64,000 nt of DNA, from contig NZ_CP071238.1 of assembly GCF_017299535.1 (NCBI RefSeq), positions 4,402,001 to 4,466,000 of the forward strand. The letters run 5' to 3'. Position numbers and translations under genes: made by a program. Source of the stretch: Serratia marcescens subsp. marcescens ATCC 13880 (GTDB lineage Bacteria > Pseudomonadota > Gammaproteobacteria > Enterobacterales > Enterobacteriaceae). The notes under the pieces were generated by a model. The model was given only the letters and a program-made list of their open reading frames with translations. It did no database searches and was not told where the DNA came from. This document shows, one piece after another, positions 48,435 through 56,625 of this stretch (positions are counted from its first letter, which is position 1; each line of letters starts with the position of its first letter).

Positions 48435-50207
48435 ATGCATACGACACAAGCAACAACCATCATCAGCGATCCGCGACGCCAAGCTGCCTTGCTCTACTGG
48501 CAGGGCTTTTCTGTGCGCCAAATTGCGGAAACGCTGAACCTCAAGGGGCCGACCGTGCAGAGCTGGAAGCTGCGCGATAAATGGGACGACATCGCGCCCA
48601 TTTCCCGCGTGGAGCAAAGCATGGAAGCACGGTTGATTCAGCTCATCATGAAAGACGTCAAGGAGGGGAAAGACTTCAAAGAAATCGACCTGTTAGGCCG
48701 CCAGATTGAACGGCTGGCGCGGGTCAATCGCTATTCGGCGACTGGCAACGAGGCGGACTTAAACCCGAACGTCGCCAACCGCAACAAAGGCGAGCGCAAG
48801 CCCGCCGAGCGCAACGTGTTCAGCGAGGCCGCCGTGGAGAAACTGCAATGTATCTTCACGGAAACCACCTTCGAGTATCAAATGGGGTGGTATCGCGCCG
48901 GGCTGCAACACCGTATCCGCAACATCCTGAAATCGCGCCAGATCGGCGCCACGTTCTTCTTTGCCCGCGAGGCGTTGCTCGATGCGCTGACCACCGGCCG
49001 CAATCAGATTTTCTTGTCGGCCAGTAAGGCGCAGGCGCATGTATTCCGCAATTACATCATTGATTTTGCGCGGCTGGTCGAGGTTGACCTGAAAGGCGAT
49101 CCGATGGTGCTGCCGAACGGCGCCCGCCTGATGTTCCTCGGCACCAACGTGCGCACCGCGCAGAGCTACACCGGCAATCTGTATCTTGATGAGTATTTCT
49201 GGATCCCGAAATTCCAGGAGCTGCGCAAAGTCGCCAGCGGGATGTCGCTGCACAAGCGGTGGCGCACCACCTACTTTTCCACGCCGTCGAGTCTGGCGCA
49301 CTCCGCTTATCCGTTCTGGTCGGGAGAACTGTTCAACAAAGGCCGCCGCAGTAAAGCCGATCACGTTCAACTCGACCTCAGCCACAGCCACCTGTCAAAA
49401 GGCGTGCTGTGCGGTGATGGGCAATGGCGCCAGATTGTCACGGTTGAGGATGCGCTGACCGGCGGCTGTAACCTGTTCGACCTCGATCAGCTTTCGCTCG
49501 AATACAGCCCGGCAGAGTATCAGAACCTGCTGATGTGTGAATTTGTGGACGATACCGCGTCGGTATTCCCGTTCGCCGAGCTGCAAGGCTGCATGGTCGA
49601 TACGCTGGAAGAATGGGAGGACTTCAACCCTTACGCCGTGCGGCCGTTCGGTTATCGCCCGGTGTGGATCGGCTACGACCCATCGGAAGCCAACGGCGGC
49701 GACAGCGCCGGGTGTGCGGTGATCGCGCCGCCAATGGTGGCCGGGGGCAAGTTCCGCGTGCTCGAGCGCCACCAGTGGCAGGGCATGAACTTTGCCGATC
49801 AGGCCCAGAAGATTAAAGACCTTACCGAAAAATACTGCGTGGAGTACATCGGCATCGATGCGACCACCGTCGGCCAAGGTGTTTTCCAGTTGGTGCGCGA
49901 GTTCTTCCCGGCCGCGCGGGAGATCAAATACACCCCGGAAATCAAAACCGCCATGGTGCTGAAGGCAAAAGACACCATCGGGCGCGGCTGTCTGGAATAC
50001 GACACCAGCCACACCGACATCACCGCCGCCTTTATGGCGATCCGCAAAACCATGACCGCCAGCGGCGCGCGTTCCACCTACACCGCCAGCCGCAGCGAAG
50101 AAGCCAGCCACGCCGATGTCGCGTGGGCAATCATGCACGCCCTCTTGAACGAACCGCTGACCGCAGGCAGCGGCCACAGCAGCCCGAACATTTTGGAGTT
50201 TTACTGA
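48435..50207 (+). CDS. P: Terminase large (ATPase) subunit gpP
   Basis: 590 residues, exactly P2 P. N-terminal winged-helix-like DNA-binding segment (YWQGFSVRQIAETLNLKGPT), ATPase domain with a P-loop variant KSRQIGAT near residue 166 and Walker B LYLDE, and a C-terminal RNase-H-like nuclease with GYDPSEANGGDS near 413 and IGIDATTVGQG near 472. Packages DNA into procapsids. Stop and the next start share one base (TGATG). Confidence 0.97.
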   Translation: MHTTQATTIISDPRRQAALLYWQGFSVRQIAETLNLKGPTVQSWKLRDKWDDIAPISRVEQSMEARLIQLIMKDVKEGKDFKEIDLLGRQIERLARVNRYSATGNEADLNPNVANRNKGERKPAERNVFSEAAVEKLQCIFTETTFEYQMGWYRAGLQHRIRNILKSRQIGATFFFAREALLDALTTGRNQIFLSASKAQAHVFRNYIIDFARLVEVDLKGDPMVLPNGARLMFLGTNVRTAQSYTGNLYLDEYFWIPKFQELRKVASGMSLHKRWRTTYFSTPSSLAHSAYPFWSGELFNKGRRSKADHVQLDLSHSHLSKGVLCGDGQWRQIVTVEDALTGGCNLFDLDQLSLEYSPAEYQNLLMCEFVDDTASVFPFAELQGCMVDTLEEWEDFNPYAVRPFGYRPVWIGYDPSEANGGDSAGCAVIAPPMVAGGKFRVLERHQWQGMNFADQAQKIKDLTEKYCVEYIGIDATTVGQGVFQLVREFFPAAREIKYTPEIKTAMVLKAKDTIGRGCLEYDTSHTDITAAFMAIRKTMTASGARSTYTASRSEEASHADVAWAIMHALLNEPLTAGSGHSSPNILEFY

Positions 50208-50893
50208 TGAAATACGCATTTACTGCTCAGCAACTTGCTGACCTGAAATCACTACTGAACACCATGGCGACGCCTTACCAGCGCCGCTGGTACGCGGAAG
50301 GGCTGGCACATCGCAGCCGCAGCTATACCAAACACCGCCAAGCCGGGGCCGATATGTTCTTTGCACTGGAAGGGCTGATCGACGCTCTGGAAACCGGGCG
50401 TAATCAGCACTATTTCGCCCCATTGCTAAAATACTCGCTGGCGTGGTCGCGTAAATACATTTGCCACTTTGCGGCGAAAGTCGGCATTCACATCGCACAA
50501 GATGACAGCAAGATTACGCTGACCAATGGCGCCGAAATCGCTTTTCATGGCGGCCTCGGCCTCTCACTGGCCGCATTGCACGGCAACGTCTACTTGAGCG
50601 AATACGCATGGGCGAATCACCCTTACGCCATTTTCCAGAGCGCGCTCGCCGTTTCCTGCCATTCACGCTATCGCCTGACGCTGTTCACATCCGTATCACC
50701 CAATCCCGAGGCGTTCGCCGTGTGGAAACGCTCGCAGGCCAAGGGATTTTCACAGGTACACACGATCGAGAACACCGCCGCACAGGGCGGACTTTGGGAC
50801 ATGCAGGATGTTGAAAACCTCAAGCGGGAATGCACTGCGGAGGAATTCCGCCAGTTGTATCTTTGTGAGTGGCCACAGGAGGTAGCACTGTGA
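50207..50893 (+). CDS. Shortened terminase-ATPase paralogue between P and Q
   Basis: 228 residues. It aligns with the ATPase half of gpP: YQRRWYAEGL for YQMGWYRAGL, KHRQAGADMFFALEGLIDAL for KSRQIGATFFFAREALLDAL, TGRNQ for TGRNQ, YLSEYAW for YLDEYFW, and ECTAEEFRQLYLCEWP for EYSPAEYQNLLMCEFV at its end. The Walker-B aspartate is serine, the P-loop Thr is Asp, and the nuclease domain is missing, so ATP hydrolysis is doubtful. Start overlaps P's stop by 1 base; its TGA overlaps the GTG start of Q. Not in P2. Role unknown: a packaging modulator or a decoy for satellites is conjecture. Confidence 0.8.
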   Translation: MKYAFTAQQLADLKSLLNTMATPYQRRWYAEGLAHRSRSYTKHRQAGADMFFALEGLIDALETGRNQHYFAPLLKYSLAWSRKYICHFAAKVGIHIAQDDSKITLTNGAEIAFHGGLGLSLAALHGNVYLSEYAWANHPYAIFQSALAVSCHSRYRLTLFTSVSPNPEAFAVWKRSQAKGFSQVHTIENTAAQGGLWDMQDVENLKRECTAEEFRQLYLCEWPQEVAL

Positions 50894-51924
50894 GCAAGCG
50901 CAAAGGCCGTAAGGCACTCACCACCCCGGCGCCAGCCCAGCCAGCAGAGCAGAAGCAGGATTTTGAGGCGTTTACCTTTGGCGAGCCGTCCGCGGTGCTG
51001 GATAAGCGGGAAATTCTGGATTACATCGAATGCACGACCAATGGCAAGTGGTACGAGCCGCCGATCTCATTCGACGGGCTGGCGCGCAGCGTGCGCGCCG
51101 CCGTGCATCACAGCTCGCCGATGTACGTTAAACGCAACATTTTAGCGTCAACGTTTATCCCGCACCGGCTGTTAAGTCAGCAGGAGTTTAGCCGTTACGC
51201 GTTGGATTATCTGGTGTTCGGCAACGCCTATTTAGAAGAGCGCCAAAACCGGCTCGGCGCGCCGCTGCAGCTGAAATCCTCCCCGGCCAAGTACACACGG
51301 CGCGGCGTGGATCGCGGCGCTTACTGGTTCGTGCAGGACTGGAAAGAGGCGCACCGCTTCAAGACCGACAGCGTTTTTCACCTGATTGAGCCGGACATCA
51401 ATCAGGAACTTTACGGCCTGCCGGAGTACCTCAGCGCGCTTAACTCCGCCTGGCTGAATGAGGCGGCGACGCTGTTCCGCCGTAAGTATTACCAGAACGG
51501 GGCGCACGCCGGTTACATCCTGTATATGACCGACGCCGCGCAAAGTACAAGCGACGTTGACAGAATGCGCCAAGCCATGCGCGACACGAAAGGCTTAGGG
51601 AACTTCCGCAATTTGTTCATGTACGCCCCGAACGGCAAGCCGGACGGCATTAAAATTTTGCCGCTGTCCGAGGTCGCCACCAAGGACGACTTTTTTAACA
51701 TCAAGAACGCCAGCCGCGACGATCTGCTAAGTGCGCACCGTGTACCACCGCAGATGATGGGGATTATCCCGAACAATACCGGCGGCTTCGGGGACGTGAA
51801 AAAGGCCGCTCAGGTGTTTGTGCGCAACGAGCTAACGCCGCTGCAAGAGCGCATGAAGGAGGTGAACGACTGGATCGGTGAAGAGGTGATTAGATTCGCG
51901 CCGTATGAGTTGCCGACCGAATAA
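50890..51924 (+). CDS. Q: Portal protein gpQ
   Basis: 344 residues, exactly P2 Q, from the GTG at 50890 with AGGAGGT 5 bases upstream. Forms the dodecameric portal. The internal GTG start is chosen because a longer frame would overlap the preceding gene further. Confidence 0.96.
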   Translation: MSKRKGRKALTTPAPAQPAEQKQDFEAFTFGEPSAVLDKREILDYIECTTNGKWYEPPISFDGLARSVRAAVHHSSPMYVKRNILASTFIPHRLLSQQEFSRYALDYLVFGNAYLEERQNRLGAPLQLKSSPAKYTRRGVDRGAYWFVQDWKEAHRFKTDSVFHLIEPDINQELYGLPEYLSALNSAWLNEAATLFRRKYYQNGAHAGYILYMTDAAQSTSDVDRMRQAMRDTKGLGNFRNLFMYAPNGKPDGIKILPLSEVATKDDFFNIKNASRDDLLSAHRVPPQMMGIIPNNTGGFGDVKKAAQVFVRNELTPLQERMKEVNDWIGEEVIRFAPYELPTE

Positions 51925-51927
51925 GCA

Positions 51928-51957
51928 GAAAGCCGCCAGTGATTGGCGGCTTTTTTG
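51928..51957. terminator. Terminator between Q and hicB
   Basis: Stem AAAGCCGCCA / TGGCGGCTTT plus T6 between convergent genes. Confidence 0.9.
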
Positions 51958-51968
51958 TTGGCGCTGGA

Positions 51969-52313
51969 TCAGGAATGCTTTTCGATAACCAGATCAACAC
52001 CTTCATTCAGCAGTTCATTAATCGACTGCCCGGTGGCCTGTGCGGCAATGGCTAACGCCTGATGGCGTTCCGGCGACAGGCGGGTGGTTACTTTGCCGCT
52101 GTACGACTTGTAAGGCTCGATGCCGTCTTTATGGCACTCATCGAGAAAGACCGCGAGTGAGATCGCGCCTTCTTTCTTCAGCTCGTCCACGCTGTAGGCG
52201 TAGAAGTCGGCGCCGCCATTCAGCCCGACAAACTCGCCCCGGAACATTTCAATTTCAGGGTCGAAGTTGATGACGGCCGTATGGCCGTCAATTTTCAGTG
52301 TGTTATTCATCAT
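51969..52313 (-). CDS. hicB: HicB family antitoxin
   Basis: 114 residues: N-terminal HicB RNase-H-like fold (IDGHTAVINFDPEIEMFRGEFVGLNGG) and a C-terminal ribbon-helix-helix DNA-binding domain (TTRLSPERHQALAIAAQATG). Neutralises HicA and represses the operon. Start overlaps the hicA stop by 4 bases. Confidence 0.93.
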   Translation of the reverse strand: MMNNTLKIDGHTAVINFDPEIEMFRGEFVGLNGGADFYAYSVDELKKEGAISLAVFLDECHKDGIEPYKSYSGKVTTRLSPERHQALAIAAQATGQSINELLNEGVDLVIEKHS

Positions 52314-52564
52314 GGTTTTATTCCTAAGCTATCCAACCAGATCCGAATGGAGTTAACCGCCCCCTTGTCAGTGGTAGGTCTGGGGTGTGGCCGGTGAAAG
52401 ACTCTTTTTTCACCTTTCAACAGCACCGCGATCCTAGAACCTTCCCTTTCGTGAATCTCCGCCCCTAATGCGGTAAAAAGCGCCTCAATATCAGACCACT
52501 TTATAGAACCGTTGACAGGCCGGGCAAACACATCTGACAGCGTTTTTTGGTGTCGTTTGTTCAT
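52310..52564 (-). CDS. hicA: HicA family mRNA-interferase toxin
   Basis: 84 residues, dsRBD-like fold with the catalytic histidine in VFHRPHPRPTTDKGAV. Belongs to the longer HicA group whose N-terminus reads KRHQKTLSDVFARPV. Cleaves mRNA on the ribosome or free. Toxin-first order. No ribosome site is evident, and the predicted start of transcription lies at the ATG. Confidence 0.92.
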   Translation of the reverse strand: MNKRHQKTLSDVFARPVNGSIKWSDIEALFTALGAEIHEREGSRIAVLLKGEKRVFHRPHPRPTTDKGAVNSIRIWLDSLGIKP

Positions 52565-52627
52565 GGGGTTTATAGTATCACTTTATGACACCATTGCAAG
52601 AATATTATGGTGTCGTTTTTTGGTGTC
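52541..52627 (-). promoter_or_regulatory. hicAB promoter and operator
   Basis: Minus-strand -35 TTGCAA (52594-52599) and -10 TACTAT (52572-52577), 16 bp apart. The -35 lies within a dyad GACACCAT-N12-ATGGTGTC (52587-52614). A 14-bp direct repeat CGTTTTTTGGTGTC occurs at 52541-52554 (inside hicA) and 52614-52627, giving four TGGTGTC half-sites, likely bound by the HicB ribbon-helix-helix domain. Confidence 0.7.
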
Positions 52628-52933
52628 ACTGATTGGCGATATTATGCAGTGCGCTGTAAGCGCCTGAGAGCGCCATCATGGCGCCACGACATCAAACCCC
52701 ATTCTCATGCAAGTATTGCGATAAATCGCCGTGACGGGACGCTGGCGGCTCTTTTGGGAGGGGTTCAACACGGCTTGCGCGCAATGCTATCCCCGCCTCG
52801 CCTGCGCGCTTTATGTGTCGCTTTTAATGCAGTTGCATGATCCGGCGCGATCCGCGCCAGTGCTGGCGCTGCGGGGGTAAAAATAACACCGGATCATCAT
52901 GCGATTTCATGCACTCTATGCATGCATGGGCTA
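52628..52933. other. Non-coding packaging region around cos
   Basis: No supportable gene. Contains the cos core at 52784-52802 and, around 52820-52920, repeated GCGCGATCCGCGCC-like and ATGCATGCATG-like stretches that may be terminase-binding. Confidence 0.6.
52784..52802 (-). other. P2-type cos site
   Basis: The minus strand reads GGCGAGGCGGGGATAGCAT. The P2 19-base cohesive end is GGCGAGGCGGGGAAAGCAC and that of 186 is GGCGTGGCGGGGAAAGCAT; this is a 2-base variant of either. It lies between Q/hicAB and the SOS genes, the standard position. Confidence 0.92.
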
Positions 52934-53164
52934 TCAGCAGAGAAAAAGGTAAGTATTGTGCTGATAACGCCCCTCGTCAATCAGCCTGAAAACGTGGCCG
53001 GACTGGTGCTTGATGTAGTAATTCGCCTCTTCAGGCGTTAGGTGTGTGCCGAGCCGGTTTGCGGCGTGAATGAAATCAACGGTCTTTATGCGGCGGCCCT
53101 TGCCGTTCTCGTTGAAGTTAAGCGCCTCCATAAACGCCCCGGCTAAGTTTAAATCTCGTCTCAT
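52934..53164 (-). CDS. Hypothetical protein in SOS operon
   Basis: 76 residues, mixed alpha/beta; opens MRRDLNLAGAFMEALNFNEN. No family recognised. GGTGA just before the ATG. It follows the LexA-controlled gene by 14 bases and precedes cos, so it shares the SOS promoter. By position it is a candidate for the 186 Tum function. Confidence 0.7.
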   Translation of the reverse strand: MRRDLNLAGAFMEALNFNENGKGRRIKTVDFIHAANRLGTHLTPEEANYYIKHQSGHVFRLIDEGRYQHNTYLFLC

Positions 53165-53178
53165 ACGTCACCTATGGA

Positions 53179-53370
53179 TTAAGAGATCGCGGCAAGCTGC
53201 CTGATCACTTCTGCTTTTTCAGGGGTAATGCTGGTTTTCATCTCCCCCGCCAGTTCTGAAATCCATATCAGTGCAATGTCTTTGTCTTTCGCTTGGCTCT
53301 CATAACAAACCCCCAGACGGGCGATGAGTTCAATTCTTTCTAAAACAACCACTTCATCCACTGCTTGCAC
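53179..53370 (-). CDS. Small SOS-controlled protein
   Basis: 63 residues from the GTG at 53370, preceded by GGAGGGAAAGG at correct spacing; the longer ATG start at 53403 falls inside the LexA box and promoter and is rejected. Mostly helical, with acidic and aliphatic residues (VDEVVVLERIELIARLGVCY). No family recognised. Confidence 0.7.
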   Translation of the reverse strand: MQAVDEVVVLERIELIARLGVCYESQAKDKDIALIWISELAGEMKTSITPEKAEVIRQLAAIS

Positions 53371-53393
53371 CCTTTCCCTCCGATGCTTAATTA

Positions 53394-53432
53394 CTGTATG
53401 CATATACAGTATATGCCTATCGGATTTAATTG
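53394..53432 (-). promoter_or_regulatory. LexA box and promoter of the SOS operon
   Basis: CTGTATGCATATACAG at 53394-53409 is a perfect CTG-N10-CAG SOS box. On the minus strand a -35 TTGCGC and a -10 TATACT 18 bp apart are present, and the box overlaps the -10. Transcription should rise on DNA damage. Confidence 0.85.
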
Positions 53433-53441
53433 CGCAAGAAA

Positions 53442-55658
53442 TTATTGGAAGCCCGCCGAATCGCTAACCACTGGATAGTGCATTGAAATATCACCAAATT
53501 TGACTTTAGCGCCGCGCGCCAGTGCCTCAAGTTCCCAGCGCGTCGGCTCGATGCCATGTAGTGCCAACTCTGAGTAAATTCTGGTTACACGATCGTGCTC
53601 GTCGGTGGTCAATCTGGCCGAGGCAGCAGGCTCTATTCGCTTATGTGGGTCAATTCCTCTTTGCTGCCTGTTTATCTGCGGAGCATTTGCCCGTAAACGC
53701 GTCATAACAGACCGTGCAACGGTCATGTCATCCCAGTCAATTGGGGTGTCTGGATGGTGTTCCATCACTGCCACGGACTCTACAGGCTCCCCATCCTGCG
53801 TATTTTCGGCGCCGCCGCTGCCGACCAACCCACAGTTATTGACAGGACTCCGAGGCGCGCCGGAGGCGCTTTTCAAAGTCAAAGGCTCAACGGCAACAGC
53901 TTTCGCGACGATGCGCCATTGCGTGGTGCGGGTTTCATAAACGCGATCGGCGCCGATATGCGGGGCAAAAATCCCCGCGATTTTCTGCACCTCTTCGTCA
54001 TAAGCGTTGCGCTCGTCGGCAACCCGGCGGGCCACACGCACAGTCTGATCGTCGCGGGCAACGTTGGGGCCACCCTGCGCCAAAATATAATCGGCAAAAA
54101 GACCGGCGTCGGCGGCAGCACGCACCGCTTCCACCCTTTCGTCAAACTCCTCGGCCAGACTGACAAAGCGGATCTTGCGACACTCACGCCATGCCCCGCG
54201 CGACGGCAGGCCGATAAAGTGAAATTGAGGGATACGCCACGTTGACGCCCACGCGGTGACGGCGGCGGCCGTATCAGTCAACAGCTCGCCGGTTTCATGA
54301 TCGCGTTCGCCTTCCAGCGCGTAGCCGTCGATGTTTTTTGCAATGTATTTAGCGATATAGCCCGCCGCACCGCCTCTGTTCAGGTGCTTACAGTCAAAAC
54401 GATTTTTAGCAGCGCCGCGCTCGTCGCCATCTTCAGCCATGGCATAACGGCGCATGATCTCGATCACCTGCTGGCGCTGTTTTTTGGAGGTAAACAGCAT
54501 CATATGCCAATGCGGCGTCGCATCATGGTGCGGTTCGACAACGCGCACGCCGTAGACCTGCAAGCCCGCATCTTTAAACGCCGTGCGGATCTTGCTAAAC
54601 AGCTTCACAAGGTAGCGCTGGCCGTCTTTTGGCGTGTACGCCTCTTCATCCCATTTGTGATTAAAATGCACCTTCGGGCTGTTCTTGCCGACGGCGCGCG
54701 TCGGGTGATATTTGGATGGGGTGGTGAGGGTGATAAACATCCCTTTATCGCCACGGATAGCGGCGGCCTGCTCAACACCGGCAATCATCGTCATTAACTC
54801 CTTGCGACGGATTTCCGGGTTAGAGATGCTTGCCATCACCTTGTCGATAAGGCTGAAGCGTTCGCCGGTTTCGACGTTCTCAAGCTCGCGGCTGTTCAGA
54901 TAATCAAAATTGGATTGGCGGCGCGCTTTCACATCCCGAATAGCCTGCCTGCTGGCATACGACGACGCCCCGCGGTTCACATTACCCAGGGCGATCAGCA
55001 ACGCCTCGCGCCATTGCGTGCGCTGGGCCTTAAACAGGCGTTCCCACCACTCGGAATTAACCAACCGTGACAGGCTGGCAATCGCTGACCGGGCATCCAG
55101 TTTGCCCTTGCGGTATTTGCGCCAGTGCATCGGGGTGATGTTGAAGGCGCGCGCCATACCGGCAATGCGGCCATAAAATTCTGATTGGGTGGCATCTTCG
55201 AAAAGCCCGGCATTATCGCCGCCGTTCTCCGCCACAAACTCATCGCAGTAATCTTCGTAATTCTGCAGAAGTTGACCGGCCACGCGATCGGCAAGGCGGC
55301 GTAACTCTTTGTCATCCATGCCGGGCAGTGAAGCGTAATTATCAACTTCAGCAGAAAACCGCATTGACGCGGCGAGGTTCATCGCGTTCTTGGCGCTCAC
55401 CGTTTGCAGGCGCGGCCAGATGCGGCGATCGAACTGGAATACCAGCCATTTGTTGGCGTCGTGCAGCCCTTTGCTCTTGAGCAAGTTAGTGTAACGCGTC
55501 AGGAACATGGCGCTGAGGAAGCGCGGCAGGCGGCGGATATTGGTTAAAACAGCTTGCCCCTGAGCGTGTTCGTCACGGGTAAGCGGTCTCACCGGCCCGG
55601 CAACTGCCGGGCGCGGTTCGTTCCATGGGTAAGCGTAGGCGGTAGCCGCTTGGCTCAT
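53442..55658 (-). CDS. A: Replication initiation endonuclease gpA
   Basis: 738 residues (P2 A 761). Rolling-circle HUH endonuclease: metal-binding PHWHMM at residues 382-387 (His383, His385) and the two catalytic tyrosines of GYIAKYIAKN at 434 and 438, with the 4-residue spacing of P2 Tyr450/Tyr454. In P2 the nicking origin lies inside the gene; expected here but not located. Start overlaps the upstream stop by 4 bases. Confidence 0.96.
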   Translation of the reverse strand: MSQAATAYAYPWNEPRPAVAGPVRPLTRDEHAQGQAVLTNIRRLPRFLSAMFLTRYTNLLKSKGLHDANKWLVFQFDRRIWPRLQTVSAKNAMNLAASMRFSAEVDNYASLPGMDDKELRRLADRVAGQLLQNYEDYCDEFVAENGGDNAGLFEDATQSEFYGRIAGMARAFNITPMHWRKYRKGKLDARSAIASLSRLVNSEWWERLFKAQRTQWREALLIALGNVNRGASSYASRQAIRDVKARRQSNFDYLNSRELENVETGERFSLIDKVMASISNPEIRRKELMTMIAGVEQAAAIRGDKGMFITLTTPSKYHPTRAVGKNSPKVHFNHKWDEEAYTPKDGQRYLVKLFSKIRTAFKDAGLQVYGVRVVEPHHDATPHWHMMLFTSKKQRQQVIEIMRRYAMAEDGDERGAAKNRFDCKHLNRGGAAGYIAKYIAKNIDGYALEGERDHETGELLTDTAAAVTAWASTWRIPQFHFIGLPSRGAWRECRKIRFVSLAEEFDERVEAVRAAADAGLFADYILAQGGPNVARDDQTVRVARRVADERNAYDEEVQKIAGIFAPHIGADRVYETRTTQWRIVAKAVAVEPLTLKSASGAPRSPVNNCGLVGSGGAENTQDGEPVESVAVMEHHPDTPIDWDDMTVARSVMTRLRANAPQINRQQRGIDPHKRIEPAASARLTTDEHDRVTRIYSELALHGIEPTRWELEALARGAKVKFGDISMHYPVVSDSAGFQ

Positions 55659-55969
55659 TGCACTTTCGCGCCGTTGGCGTGGGCGCAGTTGCCGCAGTAA
55701 CGCTCAAGGCAATTCACGCACAGAGAATCTTGCAGTATTTGGATGCTTAAAACTACATAGTCAGTTTTCCACTCGCTGACATCTGTAATATGAGTGATTT
55801 TTGCAATGATGAATTCACCGGTATATCCGTTAGCATCTTCGAGCCACTCACGAAGCTTTAACAAATCCCCCTCTTTGAAGTCTCTATCATTCAAACGAAA
55901 CTCTGCTTTTTTAACTCCAGCACGAACAAAGTTAAAATAAGAGGGTTTAATTTTTAAATCATGTAGCAT
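55655..55969 (-). CDS. DUF3850 (ASCH-like) protein with C-terminal zinc ribbon
   Basis: 104 residues from the ATG at 55969, with AAGGAG upstream. N-terminus HDLKIKPSYFNFVRAGVKKA and DFKEGDLLKLREW fit the DUF3850/ASCH RNA-binding-like fold. The last 25 residues carry CVNCLERYCGNC, a small zinc-ribbon-like cluster. Translationally coupled to A (ATGA). Role unknown. Confidence 0.75.
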   Translation of the reverse strand: MLHDLKIKPSYFNFVRAGVKKAEFRLNDRDFKEGDLLKLREWLEDANGYTGEFIIAKITHITDVSEWKTDYVVLSIQILQDSLCVNCLERYCGNCAHANGAKVQ

Positions 55970-56095
55970 TACAAACAACTCCTTAATCGTAATTTTGGCT
56001 TTCTGGTCTGCGTGCAAATTCTGAATCACTCAAATCAGCCGCAATAAAATGACCTGCCAGCAACGCCAGCAGGCCGAACAAAATAGAGAACTCCG

Positions 56096-56320
56096 TCATG
56101 CCTTCCCCGCGTAAAGGTGACTTTGCGTCTCGCGGATCTGCTGACAGCTTACGCATGTATCAACGCCGGGAACGGCAGCGCGACGCGCGGCAGGAATCGG
56201 AGCGTCACATTCTTCGCAAACGAAAGCAGAAGGCAGCGCGGAGGATTTGCGAGCATTGGTAATCTGCGCCTCCAATACCAGCGCTTGCCGCTCCTGTTCG
56301 TAGTCCATCAAGTCGGCCAT
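56096..56320 (-). CDS. TraR/DksA-type zinc-finger protein
   Basis: 74 residues with CEECDAPIPAARRAAVPGVD and CVSC, the C4 zinc finger of TraR/DksA. In P2-like phages this small protein lies in the early operon; family members bind the RNA polymerase secondary channel. Confidence 0.88.
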   Translation of the reverse strand: MADLMDYEQERQALVLEAQITNARKSSALPSAFVCEECDAPIPAARRAAVPGVDTCVSCQQIRETQSHLYAGKA

Positions 56321-56562
56321 TAGTGCAGCTCCTGCGCTTGATGCTCGATGGCTTCAGCCTCTTGGCGGAGCAGCTCAACAGCTTCAATAGCCGTTAAACC
56401 GTTCTTAGAGATATGTGCAGCCAAACGCACCAGACGAGCAGCGGCGAGATCGGCTTGATTCTTACGCTCATCAAGGCGGGCGTGGTCAAGCAACACAGCC
56501 ACCTGTGAAATATCGCTACCTTGCTTTGCCGGGTCTAAACCCATAAAAATCACATTCGACAT
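56320..56562 (-). CDS. DUF2732-type early protein
   Basis: 80 residues, helical, ends LLRQEAEAIEHQAQELH. Position directly before the TraR-like gene, sharing one base, is that of the P2-like DUF2732 family. Function unknown. Confidence 0.7.
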   Translation of the reverse strand: MSNVIFMGLDPAKQGSDISQVAVLLDHARLDERKNQADLAAARLVRLAAHISKNGLTAIEAVELLRQEAEAIEHQAQELH

Positions 56563-56625
56563 ATTTAATCCTTATTTCAGACAAAGCGATGCCCGGCGGG
56601 TTAACGCCAGAATTACGCAATGCGG

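Noticed and set aside
52628..52933. Plus-strand frame 52607-52840 over cos
   Set aside because: Runs through the cos site and hic operator, with no ribosome site and no homology.
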